Source: Roseicyclus salinarum (lineage in GTDB: Bacteria; Pseudomonadota; Alphaproteobacteria; Rhodobacterales; Rhodobacteraceae). Taken from it: a DNA stretch of 64,000 nucleotides. The DNA is taken from contig NZ_JARRSA010000002.1 of the NCBI RefSeq assembly GCF_029624655.1, positions 143,865-207,864 of the forward strand. The letters are read 5' to 3'. This document shows positions 46,804-55,272 of this stretch, piece after piece. A model generated the notes under the pieces. It was not told the origin of the DNA. It did no database searches and saw only the letters and a program-made list of their open reading frames with translations. The stretch's first letter is position 1. The number at the start of each line of letters is the position of its first letter. Made by a program: the position numbers and the translations under genes.

Positions 46804-47892
46804 TCACTCGAGACCTGGATCACTTGTGTGTCGACCGAAAAAAGCTTGATTGCAGTCTTCAAGAATTCCCAGCCGATTCAGTTGAGGTTCGACTATCCTC
46901 CATCCACAGCCAACAACTCGGTTGACCCGTGAAAGATATGAAGCGATTGCCTTTGGAGCAGTTGAGTGCTCGATTTCGTCAGTACCAGATTTCCACCGCT
47001 TCATGCAATGTTTGGCAGCCAGAAATGTCAAACCTGTGATGCCGGCCCGCGGCACTGTTTGCCGGTCAATATCAAGAGCCAGGCGCCGAAGAACTGAAAA
47101 ACATAATATCGCATCAAAGTAATCGAATTTTATTACGTCCCCTTCTTTGAACGTTTTAAGCTTCAGAGGACCATGTTCGTGCGTGCGTTTTACCCAGCTT
47201 TGAAGTGCATCGGCGAGCCTGGTTGAGTTAGCCATAGATTCGAGTTCAGAACTTGCCACACCACTGCGATGAATTATGCAGTTGCGAGCAGAGCGATAAT
47301 AGTCGAAAACTGGAACGACAAAGTCCTCCCTCGACGTATCGAAACCGTGACGGAGATAAAACCGTTCAAAATTCAGACCCGTTTCATCGACTGTGCCGAC
47401 TGCTGATCCTACCTGAGTTGAGACTTGTGACGGCGAGAGGAGGTTATGGTATTCGAGACTGGATAGCTCCGCTTCCACATCAGTCAAAAATCTATCAAAA
47501 GCAGAAAAGCTTCTGGCGAGGCCGAGATTTGCGACTTCCGAATAGGCGGTCTCGATGATTGTATCGGAGAACATTGGCTTAGTGCCCCACTGCTCAGCCA
47601 ACAAACCTACTTGTGACCAAAGTGCTGCTGAAGATGTTCCGGCTTGGATTTCTTTGGTTGTTAGCGAAAGCCCTACACTTACCACTTTCAAAGCATTTCC
47701 AAGTTCTTCATGCGTATTGCTGAATGTCTTGAACGCCGTGGAGTTTGCCTTTGCAATGTTAAGTTCCGACATGGTGATTTTCTCCTCCCGGCCCAGAGCT
47801 GACCTACGGCACAGATTCCAATATTGATTTGCTGCATCGCCGAAGCGGACCCCGAGGGTTTCCGCAGCATCCTCGGCAGGTAAAACGATCAC
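46804..47892 (-). CDS. HEPN-like protein downstream of the ABC-3C-like operon
   Basis: The 362-residue protein is largely helical and has YYRSARNCIIHRSG near residues 198-211, with Arg203-Asn204 and His208 in the R-N-x3-H arrangement of HEPN ribonucleases. It resembles RiboL-PSP-HEPN-type toxins in that feature only. The GTG at 47892 lies 25 bases after the ATPase stop; an ATG at 47772 has a much better ribosome site (GGGAGGAG) and may be the true start. Same-strand position suggests it belongs to the hydrolase-middle-ATPase operon. GC is clearly lower than in its neighbours, so it may have been acquired separately. Confidence 0.6.
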   Translation of the reverse strand: MIVLPAEDAAETLGVRFGDAANQYWNLCRRSALGREEKITMSELNIAKANSTAFKTFSNTHEELGNALKVVSVGLSLTTKEIQAGTSSAALWSQVGLLAEQWGTKPMFSDTIIETAYSEVANLGLARSFSAFDRFLTDVEAELSSLEYHNLLSPSQVSTQVGSAVGTVDETGLNFERFYLRHGFDTSREDFVVPVFDYYRSARNCIIHRSGVASSELESMANSTRLADALQSWVKRTHEHGPLKLKTFKEGDVIKFDYFDAILCFSVLRRLALDIDRQTVPRAGITGLTFLAAKHCMKRWKSGTDEIEHSTAPKAIASYLSRVNRVVGCGWRIVEPQLNRLGILEDCNQAFFGRHTSDPGLE

Positions 47893-47917
47893 TTTCTTAG
47901 CGTCATCAGCTACCAGT

Positions 47918-49819
47918 TTAGTTGACGTCCCCCAGCGTGCGTCGTTGGTGTGAATATTGTGGGCCGATAGTTAGTTCGTCGGCGTCGAGTTCCGGATTGA
48001 TCGTTGAGGTCGTGAAGATAATCTGGTGGTCGAGTTTCGCTGCTGCCGACGCTTTCACGATAATGTTTTGAAAGTTATGACTTCGCTTGTCTTCCATACC
48101 CTTGTCCTCAATATTGTCCATGAGGAGGAATCGCGGATGGAGGAATTCCTCGTCTTGGGTTGCTGCGGCAAAGAGCGCCAAGATGACGGAGTTTTTGACG
48201 ATCACATTGCTGCTTTCCGCGAAGTTCAGATCGCCGTCCACAAGGATGGAGTTATCCCGGAAATTCACCTCCACCGAGTCCGCATGCCGGAACTCGTCCT
48301 GTCGGTCGAGGTCTTGCCGCAAGAAGGTCTTCGCCTTTTCGGAGACGTTAGTCAGCGCGATCCGCCGCCTCAGCGCACTGGCGGCTTCAAGCGCCTTCTG
48401 GCGGTCTTTTTTCGTGTCGATCTCGGCCTGTATGGCCGACTTGCGCGCGCTCACATCCTCAAGTTCGCCCGCGCGCTCACGAAGGCGCGAAAGCTGGGTT
48501 AGTTCTCGGTCGATCTGTCCCAGACGTTGATAGCGCTCGGCCACGAAGCTTTCGCGCGGGCCGTTACTGATCTCGTAGCGCACCGTGAATTCTGAGAGCT
48601 GCTCCCGATAGTCGGAGCGGAGCCGCCGTAGTTCCTTTTTGGCATGCGCCGTTCCGGCCTCCTTGTCGTCAAGTAGCTGACGCGACTCCCTGATCTGGAT
48701 ATCCAGGTCGAGCTTGATCTGGAGATATCGCGATCGCTCCTGCTCCGGATCGGTGTCGCTGCCACAAAGAACGCAATGGTCGGGATCGCTCGTGCCGTTG
48801 AGCGGCGCAAGGCAGGCAGGGCAATGCGTGAATTCAATACTGCCGATGATCTCTGACGACCTTTGCGCTTTTGGTAGCTTCTCCGAAAGTTCTTCAAGAT
48901 GGGCGATGAAGTTCGTCAAATCTTCAACTTCGAGGGCATTGGTATGGATTTGTTGCTCCAGATCGGCGATACGACCGCGAACTTTTCGGATATCGGCTGC
49001 TGCCCTTTTGCTCTCCGCCAGAAAGCCTTTGACCTCCTCTCTATCGATCACCTCGTCAGCATTCGCGATCTCTGCGGAAAGGCGACCGTATTCAGCTTCA
49101 AGCTCTTTAAGCCGGACATCGACACTCTCAACCCGTGCCAATGCCTCATCCTCGGGTAAAGATTTGAGGAGCGCCTTGTATTGCGCGTCGAGTTCATCGA
49201 ACTGCTTGTTCAGTTTCCGGAGTTCGAGTTCGATCTCGTAGGACTCATATCCCCGGATGCCATAGACAAGATCACCTACTGCCTCTCTAATCTCTCCGGT
49301 GTCAAAGGACTCATACCGGAATAAAAATGAAGCCGGTGTCCGCTGGTCTGCATAAACGAGCCTAAGGAGCTGGTTCATCGTGATATTGGCCGCACCCTGA
49401 CTTTGCGCTTCGGGTATTCCAGACGCCCTGAACATTATCTGGGAAAAGCTCTCGTTACCTCCACCTGATCGCCGGATCGGATAGCTTTGCCAGCCATCGA
49501 GGCCCTGTGCCGCCGCTTCCTCAAAGGACCCGAAGAATACCATAGCCGGTGTCTGGGCCTTGCCGATCGGGCGTCTTACGGTGAGAATACCGCTCGCTGT
49601 GCCGATCTCGGCTTGCACTTCATCGCAATTAGCGGCGACGGATTTCCAGTTATCGAACTCGCCGCCGAGGACGTAGAAAATAAAGTCCGCAATTGTCGAT
49701 TTTCCCGAGCCATTCTCACCACGAATGATGTTCACGCCCTTATGGAAACCCTGATCATAGACCGGAACGCCGCCTTGCATGACTCTCAGGCGCTTGATGT
49801 GGAACTGCGAATAGCTCAT
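47918..49819 (-). CDS. SMC/Rad50-like ATPase with zinc hook, ABC-three-component type
   Basis: The 633-residue protein has Walker A GVNIIRGENGSGKST (28-42), long coiled coils (about 195-330 and 355-480) and a zinc-hook-like turn between them, with Cys333/Cys336 in HCPAC and Cys349/Cys352 in CVLC. A C-terminal Walker B follows (RFLLMDNIEDKGMEDKRS). This is the layout of the ATPase of ABC-three-component (ABC-3C) conflict systems. Its ATG overlaps the stop of the small middle protein (ATGA). The ATPase probably senses or loads on DNA or RNA and controls the hydrolase effector; that is inference from the family. Confidence 0.75.
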   Translation of the reverse strand: MSYSQFHIKRLRVMQGGVPVYDQGFHKGVNIIRGENGSGKSTIADFIFYVLGGEFDNWKSVAANCDEVQAEIGTASGILTVRRPIGKAQTPAMVFFGSFEEAAAQGLDGWQSYPIRRSGGGNESFSQIMFRASGIPEAQSQGAANITMNQLLRLVYADQRTPASFLFRYESFDTGEIREAVGDLVYGIRGYESYEIELELRKLNKQFDELDAQYKALLKSLPEDEALARVESVDVRLKELEAEYGRLSAEIANADEVIDREEVKGFLAESKRAAADIRKVRGRIADLEQQIHTNALEVEDLTNFIAHLEELSEKLPKAQRSSEIIGSIEFTHCPACLAPLNGTSDPDHCVLCGSDTDPEQERSRYLQIKLDLDIQIRESRQLLDDKEAGTAHAKKELRRLRSDYREQLSEFTVRYEISNGPRESFVAERYQRLGQIDRELTQLSRLRERAGELEDVSARKSAIQAEIDTKKDRQKALEAASALRRRIALTNVSEKAKTFLRQDLDRQDEFRHADSVEVNFRDNSILVDGDLNFAESSNVIVKNSVILALFAAATQDEEFLHPRFLLMDNIEDKGMEDKRSHNFQNIIVKASAAAKLDHQIIFTTSTINPELDADELTIGPQYSHQRRTLGDVN

Positions 49820-50325
49820 CTGACAAGCCTCCGAAGTCCGGTGCTCTGGCGGATTTCAGATATAGACCTTGTTTCTGGTGCATAACGCCCGACAAGAAAC
49901 GCACCTATCTGTCGTTCGCTGTCGGAAAAGAGCAGCAAGAACTCTTCCTGAAACAGTGTGCGCCCCTCCTCGGACGGCGCCACATTACCGCTTTCAAGCT
50001 GCGGTAGTTCAATGAGTCCTTTGCCGGACAGGGTCCGGAAGGCCTGTCGCTGCACCTCGTCCATTTTCTGAAAGAGGATTTGCGCTGAAGGGTAGCTGAC
50101 GAAGGATTTCTCGGGTCGCGGCACGCCAAGCGTGCCAAATTCATTTCGCACCGCCTGCGGCATATGCGTTTTGTGGAGAAGCGGCGCGTTCGCGAGGAAG
50201 AAATCCATGATGAAGAGGCGCTCGGGCGACGGCAAGGTTTTCCCTTGCCACAAGCCGAGAAGGCCACCGAGCCTGCGCACGGCGTCATAAACGTCGAGCT
50301 GCGGAAACCAAAGCCGTCCGGTCAT
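49816..50325 (-). CDS. Small middle component of the ABC-3C-like system
   Basis: The 169-residue protein starts MTGRLWFPQLDVYDAVRRLGGLL and continues with FIMDFFLANAPLL and SYPSAQILFQKMDEVQRQAF. Its size, helical winged-helix-like look and position between effector and ATPase match the middle components of ABC-3C systems, which link the two. Its ATG overlaps the hydrolase stop and its stop overlaps the ATPase start (both ATGA). No catalytic residues are evident. Assignment rests on gene order as much as on sequence. Confidence 0.65.
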   Translation of the reverse strand: MTGRLWFPQLDVYDAVRRLGGLLGLWQGKTLPSPERLFIMDFFLANAPLLHKTHMPQAVRNEFGTLGVPRPEKSFVSYPSAQILFQKMDEVQRQAFRTLSGKGLIELPQLESGNVAPSEEGRTLFQEEFLLLFSDSERQIGAFLVGRYAPETRSISEIRQSTGLRRLVR

Positions 50326-51512
50326 GGCTTGTCCCACTGAATATGGCATTGCTCGGTCAGGTAGTAGAGCGCCTGAAGGATTGTGCTGTTTGTGAGCTTC
50401 CCGTGTTCGCTCGACGCGCAAAGCGGATCGATCACGTGCTCCTGCAAAGCGGCCGCGATTTCAGAATTTGCTGCGCCTGCACAGATTACCGGACCGTAGA
50501 CATGAGTCAGAAAGCGCTGCTCGACGGCAGAAAGGATTGTGTCGTGACGCGTTTTGGCCTGGGTGAACAGACCAAGCTTGTGGTATCTGCGCGCAAACCT
50601 GCTCTGGAGATTATTAGCATTGGCGTAGTCGTATTCGCGGCCGGCGTCGATCAGCTTGTCTTGGAGGGTTCGCCGATCATCCTTTGAAGGCACCGAATAA
50701 TCATCTGGACCCAAGTCACCATCTTGATCGCCATCACTTACGGCCGGACAATCCGCCAAGACCTTCTCGATGTGTCGGCGCATCGAAAGATAGATCATCG
50801 CATCTTTAGAAGTAGGTTTACAGATTGCGATGTGGTCGGCGTCCACTGGAATAGGTCGTGTTTTCGTGCAACCGGGATCAGCCGAATCTTCGGACACCAC
50901 GAGAGCCGCTCCTTTCGTCTTGTATTTTTCGTAATAGGCGAGTGTCGTAAGGCCCGTTTTTGCGGACAGGTCGCGATAGCCGATATTCAGGTTCGTGAGA
51001 AAGCCGCTGTCGTTGCTTAGCGCCTCGATGGAGGACGAGGTAACCCCTGATATCAGCGCCTTCACGATGGCGGCGAGTGCTGCGCCCTTATGGGGCGTGG
51101 CTAAGAACACTACGAGCTTGAGCTGGTCGCCAAGCGCATTCCAGTCCTCGTCTTGCGCTTCGCAGCAAGCCCTAAACATCTCTTTTGCAAGCAAGCCGCC
51201 AAGACTATGGCAGATGATGATCAGCGGCCGCTTCCCGATGCCGCTTGAGACCATGTACTCGGCGAGACTGGAAGCACGCTCGTGAAGGGTCAATTCCTTC
51301 TTGGCCCATTTCGCGAATACACTCGAGGGATACCCCGCCGTGTGAATGCAAACACCGGGGAAATCGTCCACGAGCCAGCACGGCCAAAAGGTACCGCCGG
51401 AATTTGTCCAAGTTTCCTTAGGATCGCCCGTTAGTCCGTGGATAAAGACAATGTCGAGCACCGCAGCATCCTTGTGACCGCAAACGCTTTCGAACTGGAG
51501 GCCGTCGCTCAT
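50322..51512 (-). CDS. Alpha/beta-hydrolase effector with ABC-3C-type C-terminal region
   Basis: The 396-residue protein begins with an alpha/beta hydrolase (residues 15-255). It has the oxyanion strand IVFIHGLTGDPKETWT, nucleophile Ser103 in IICHSLGGLLAKE, and a likely catalytic histidine in DADHIAICKP (His227). It resembles PGAP1/DUF676 and SesB-type lipases and esterases. The last 140 residues are helical and match the type of C-terminal tail used to dock effectors in ABC-3C systems. A lipase-like effector could damage membranes during infection. I chose ATG 51512, preceded by AAGGGA; a longer frame to 51581 exists. Confidence 0.75.
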   Translation of the reverse strand: MSDGLQFESVCGHKDAAVLDIVFIHGLTGDPKETWTNSGGTFWPCWLVDDFPGVCIHTAGYPSSVFAKWAKKELTLHERASSLAEYMVSSGIGKRPLIIICHSLGGLLAKEMFRACCEAQDEDWNALGDQLKLVVFLATPHKGAALAAIVKALISGVTSSSIEALSNDSGFLTNLNIGYRDLSAKTGLTTLAYYEKYKTKGAALVVSEDSADPGCTKTRPIPVDADHIAICKPTSKDAMIYLSMRRHIEKVLADCPAVSDGDQDGDLGPDDYSVPSKDDRRTLQDKLIDAGREYDYANANNLQSRFARRYHKLGLFTQAKTRHDTILSAVEQRFLTHVYGPVICAGAANSEIAAALQEHVIDPLCASSEHGKLTNSTILQALYYLTEQCHIQWDKP

Positions 51513-51812
51513 TCCATTCCCTTGAAACCGAACAAAAAACTGATCATTCTTGACGCTAAAGAAACCTGCCTGAAGCATCAACCTGATTTGGCCCGTCGAT
51601 TCAAGCGACTGTTACTGACTGCCAAAAACTCCCTTGGCAAAGAGTTTCCACTCCCCACGCAGCACTCTGTTGATCCCGCTTCTGCCGGGAACCTTTGCTT
51701 CCCGCCCGTCGTGTCGATCTGGCCAGCGCCTGAGCGGAGATTGGCTAAATGTTCGCTCCCGGCTTTCTCGTATCTTCATCTCACGACTGCAGCGAAAGTC
51801 GATTTCCTGCCC
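51513..51812. other. Promoter region of the ABC-3C-like operon
   Basis: Three hundred bases without a gene separate two minus-strand operons. The stretch is relatively AT-rich near 51540-51560 (GAACAAAAAACTGATCATTC), a likely promoter for the hydrolase operon. No repeat or hairpin stands out. Confidence 0.35.
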
Positions 51813-52853
51813 TTAGAGCCCGGGTCGGCCACCTCCGCATGCAGGGCATTTCCGTTGAAAGATGTCGGATCCGTTTGCGCCGTAGCGGTGGCCGCAATCG
51901 TGGCACTCCAACAGATAGACGATCTGGTTGTGATCGTTCCCGGGCAGACCTGTGCTATGCAGAACCTGTTGCCGATTTCTGTTCACGTACCCGGGCTTGG
52001 TGGTCTTGCTTACATTACTACTGACGGCCTCTCGGCGGCGAGCGGATTTCTGCTGTGGTGGCCAGCTTGCGCCCAAGATCCAGCCCTCGACGGCGGCATA
52101 TCCAGCGATTGCTTGCGGCTGGGGCGGTTGAAGAACTGCCCTGAGCGCTCCTGTCAGGTCGGCGTCCTGCAACCAACGCGCAATGGAGTAGGCGTCGTGC
52201 TGGTCCTGGGTGCGGTTCTCCTGCGGGTAGTTGGAACTCCAGAGCCGCGGATAGGCCTCGATGATCACGGATTTTCCTGTGGCGGGCTCCCAACCATCGA
52301 AAGGCCAGAAATGCAGTCCCGGGTGTGCGGACCGGATCCGCCTCAGCCAAGGGATTCCGGCATGGGTGGATTTCGCAACAGAACCCTGAATGTCGAAGTG
52401 AAACACCGATTTCGCCGAGCCGGTTGCCTCTTCCGTCAGTCGACGCCATGCCCGCTCGCCGCTGCGCGCGGCACCGTTTCCGACACTCCCGTCCCTGACG
52501 AAATCTACATAGGTGTGCGGGGCATCGGTGGGCCAATGGGTGCAAAAATCCTCCAGGAAGACATCCCAGTCTGGGGCGAGGCCATGCCTTTCGAAATAGC
52601 GCATGGGGAAAGAGAAGCTGTGATCGATACCGACGATGGTTGGAGCGCCGGATTCGAGCTCCGCAATCAACCACTCGGCCAAGCCTCGGCGCGTCCAGTA
52701 TTTCCTTGAGCTGGGTGGAGGCTGGATCTCGAGCGGTGTCCCATCGTCTCGGGCTTCATAGACCCTGAGGCTTTTCAGGCTGGATTCAGCCGTCTGAGCC
52801 CCTGAATAGTCGATGCCAATGGTCCGGCGAAACATGCGATCTTCGCCTATCAT
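51813..52853 (-). CDS. RNase H-fold DUF429-like protein with C-terminal zinc ribbon
   Basis: The 346-residue protein starts with RTIGIDYSGAQTAESSLKS, then VGIDHSFSFPMRYFE and VIIEAYPRLWSSNYP, a pattern of acidic residues on strand ends seen in the RNase H fold of DUF429-like proteins. The last 60 residues form a domain with GNDHNQIVYLLECHDCGHRYG and RKCPACGG, a four-cysteine zinc ribbon found at the end of several defence proteins. It could be a nuclease or a nucleic-acid-binding partner. Its ATG overlaps the DUF3883 gene stop (ATGA), so they are one module. Confidence 0.65.
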   Translation of the reverse strand: MIGEDRMFRRTIGIDYSGAQTAESSLKSLRVYEARDDGTPLEIQPPPSSRKYWTRRGLAEWLIAELESGAPTIVGIDHSFSFPMRYFERHGLAPDWDVFLEDFCTHWPTDAPHTYVDFVRDGSVGNGAARSGERAWRRLTEEATGSAKSVFHFDIQGSVAKSTHAGIPWLRRIRSAHPGLHFWPFDGWEPATGKSVIIEAYPRLWSSNYPQENRTQDQHDAYSIARWLQDADLTGALRAVLQPPQPQAIAGYAAVEGWILGASWPPQQKSARRREAVSSNVSKTTKPGYVNRNRQQVLHSTGLPGNDHNQIVYLLECHDCGHRYGANGSDIFQRKCPACGGGRPGL

Positions 52854-53680
52854 TCAAAGCTCGCCCGAAAACTTGTGGCGGTCAGCGAGACGTGCGCGTC
52901 CAGCGGCGGGCGCAACTCGAACGCCTTGGGATCCCGGGCGAAGTCGTGGAGGCGGAAGAGATGCCAATGGTCGCGTCTTTCTTCCGCTACCTCCAACTCG
53001 TTGCGCGAGATATCGAAGGGCGTGCGTTCCCATCCGTTGGTTGTCTTTACCTCGATCAGACGATCCTGCCCGTCCGGTGTGAAGCTGGCGATGTCGTAGC
53101 CCAGACCGTCGCCATCCTCCTTCGATACCCATCGGACGCGCCGGGCGAGGTCGGCCCTGCCGTGAGAGTTCAAGGTCGCACGTTCATGGTGAAACACACG
53201 CTCTTCTCCGGCGTAGCCCAGGACGCGGTTGCGCTCATCGCGTCCCGCGGCGTCGAAGCGGCGGGCGATGTGCTGCATCTGTTCCAGCTCGTCCGGCGGC
53301 GGTGCATTCCGCAGGGTGGGGGCTACGCCGACAAAAATCGGTGAGGGTTCGGCCATCTGGCGCTGCTCCGTCCGATGCAGCGCAATCTCCCACTCCGGGT
53401 GTTGCGCCAGCCAGCGGGCCGCAGCCTCGGCGAGCGCCATCTGGAAGTTGAACCGGGGCGCATAGCCTTTGATGATTGGCAACCCGAGGCCGCGCATGGC
53501 GGCGGAGATGTTGCACAACTTGAACTCAATGGAGCCCCGACTGCGGTCGATCTGTCCTTGCAAGGCGCGGTTCTGGGCGGCCTTGTTGTAGCGCCGCCCC
53601 GATAGCTCGTCGCTGAGCATCGAGAAATACGCTGCCACCACAGCCTCGTTTTCGAAATCAGACCAATCCGTTGTTTCCAT
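52850..53680 (-). CDS. DUF3883 nuclease-like protein
   Basis: The 276-residue protein has an N-terminal helical domain (WSDFENEAVVAAYFSMLS, GRRYNKAAQNRALQ, GSIEFKLCNISAAMRGLGLP) and a C-terminal DUF3883 domain: VLGYAGEERVFHHERATL, VSKEDGDGLGYDIASF and RLIEVKTTNG, which carries the Asp and Glu-x-Lys of a PD-(D/E)XK-type nuclease. DUF3883 occurs next to or within restriction and Gabija-like systems. I chose ATG 53680 because the family pattern starts there; the frame is open to 53767 but neither start has a strong ribosome site. The stop overlaps the start of the RNase H-fold gene. Confidence 0.72.
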   Translation of the reverse strand: METTDWSDFENEAVVAAYFSMLSDELSGRRYNKAAQNRALQGQIDRSRGSIEFKLCNISAAMRGLGLPIIKGYAPRFNFQMALAEAAARWLAQHPEWEIALHRTEQRQMAEPSPIFVGVAPTLRNAPPPDELEQMQHIARRFDAAGRDERNRVLGYAGEERVFHHERATLNSHGRADLARRVRWVSKEDGDGLGYDIASFTPDGQDRLIEVKTTNGWERTPFDISRNELEVAEERRDHWHLFRLHDFARDPKAFELRPPLDAHVSLTATSFRASFE

Positions 53681-54444
53681 GTCGGCACGGTAGGAGGTGC
53701 CGAAGGCCTTGTCATTCTGAAAGGTCCGATGCGGTACGCGTCGTTCTGCACCGCCCTCAGTCATCATTGTCAGGCGAGACCTGACGATTCACCGCAATGC
53801 GAATCGTGAGAAACGAACGGTCGGGGATTCGAACCATCGCCCCGAGATCCGTTTCTAAAGCCGCGTGACAATAATGCCACCCCGGGTGCTCGGGGTTGGA
53901 GGCGTTTTGAGGGGAGCTTCGGGCTCGCGGAAAAAAGTTGGGCTGAGAGCCGCTCCGGAAATTCAAACTTGGACTACATAATAACGAATTATTTCAGTGA
54001 CTTAATGGTTTTCAAGCAATCGCTTGGGTTCACTCTTCTCTGGACGATAACGATTCCGGAAAACTTTTTTCGGCCGAAATAAGCTGTTGTTGGAGGGTCC
54101 GAGATGGGTAGTTTCTCGGCCTCAAGCGAAGGATGACCGGCAGATCACACCAACCGGGACGCAGATTTTTCTTCGTGAGACAGGCAGACAGCCAACCTCT
54201 CATTCAACAACGTCGGAGCCCGGCGGACGGTCGAGAGGTCAAGGTCAAGAGGAGACGAACCACCACGGTCCCCGGCACAGGGTAGACCACGAGACACAGC
54301 AGGACGATCCGATGTGATGCCTGCGCCCGGAGCACCGGAACACACCAGCTCCGTCAATGAAACCAGAAATCAGTATCGCAGCCCACGGGCAGCGTCGGAG
54401 CGCATTCCGGCGAACGATACTCTCATGCCGAAAGGAACAAGAGC
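53681..54444. other. Long non-coding region upstream of tnsA, candidate transposon end
   Basis: No gene is supported in this stretch. The 10-mer GAAAAAAGTT occurs at 53930-53939 and inverted at 54062-54071, bracketing an AT-rich core (about 53960-54010). GGATTCGAACC (53825-53835) looks like the T-arm of a minus-strand tRNA but no tRNA folds around it. CACCCCG/CGGGGTTG form a hairpin near 53877-53898. In Tn7 the right end lies just before tnsA, so the end of this element is expected here. No clean TGT...ACA terminal repeat was found by eye. Confidence 0.45.
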
Positions 54445-55119
54445 ATGATGAAGATGCCGGATGGCGGGATCACGATGCCGGAGCGCGTGCAACTTGCACG
54501 GAAGACGGCTGTCGGCGCCCGCGAACACCAAAGCGGGCAGATCACGATGGACCCCGATGAGGGGTATACCATGGGCTACGACAGCAACACCGAAATGAAG
54601 TGGAAGGTTGTCCTTCTCGCCCGCCCGGGTGTGGCCTGGATCGAAAGCCAGGTACACTTCCAGTGGCTCGATGCCGACCGGAAGAAGGGGGAGCACTACT
54701 TCGACTTCCGCGTGCTCATGGCCGACGGCAAGCGCGTCGCGATCATGGTGAAGTCGGAATATCGCCGCAACCAGTCCAAGGTTCAGGACGAACTCGCCGA
54801 AATCGCGGCTCGGGTTCCTCGGAGTTTCGCAGACCAGGTCGTCGTGATGACCGAACGCGATATCGACCCCGTCGAATACTTCAATGCCGAGATGATGCAC
54901 GAGATGCGTCGCCCCGATCCTGATGCAGACGCCGGCGCACGGCGGCTCCTTGGCGAGATCGTCGGGGCTGTCCGGATCCAGGATCTGGTCGATGCCATTG
55001 GCCTGGGCCCGCGCGGCTTCCGCGCCGTGGTTCGCCTGCTCCGCTCTCACGAACTCGAACTCACACTCAACGTGCGCATCACGCACGAAGCATATGTCCG
55101 CCGGAGTATGTCCAAATGA
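54445..55119 (+). CDS. tnsA: TnsA-like transposon endonuclease
   Basis: The 224-residue protein has a restriction-endonuclease fold with candidate catalytic residues Glu67 (WIESQ), Asp87 (YFDFR) and the M-V-Lys103 of AIMVKSE, matching Glu63-Asp114-Gln-Val-Lys132 of Tn7 TnsA in order and type. TnsA cuts the 5' ends of the transposon so that TnsAB gives cut-and-paste movement. AAAGGA lies about nine bases before the first of two ATG codons at 54445. The stop overlaps an ATG that begins the original tnsB frame (ATGA). Similarity to classical TnsA is weak outside these motifs, so confidence comes mainly from neighbouring tnsB, tnsC and tniQ. Confidence 0.8.
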   Translation: MMKMPDGGITMPERVQLARKTAVGAREHQSGQITMDPDEGYTMGYDSNTEMKWKVVLLARPGVAWIESQVHFQWLDADRKKGEHYFDFRVLMADGKRVAIMVKSEYRRNQSKVQDELAEIAARVPRSFADQVVVMTERDIDPVEYFNAEMMHEMRRPDPDADAGARRLLGEIVGAVRIQDLVDAIGLGPRGFRAVVRLLRSHELELTLNVRITHEAYVRRSMSK

Positions 55120-55272
55120 TCGCCGTCAAACCCAGCCCCGTTCAGCCCAACTTCTCCTTCTCGAAATACGATGGCATCACAATCGGGGGGCAGCCTTTCC
55201 GCTATTTCGAGACCCGCGAAGAAGGCCACATGTTCTTCAAGGTGACCGGCGAGGGCGTTCGTTCCTCAGGTC
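55116..55272 (+). pseudogene. tnsB: Detached N-terminal segment of tnsB
   Basis: An ATG at 55116 overlaps the tnsA stop and opens a frame that reads as protein up to FFKVTGEG (about residue 46). One extra G in the GGG at 55253-55255 then shifts it. Removing one G gives TGEAFVPQVMTN, which joins in frame to the main tnsB open frame at 55273. The segment is therefore the true N-terminus of tnsB, cut off by a one-base insertion. Confidence 0.72.
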
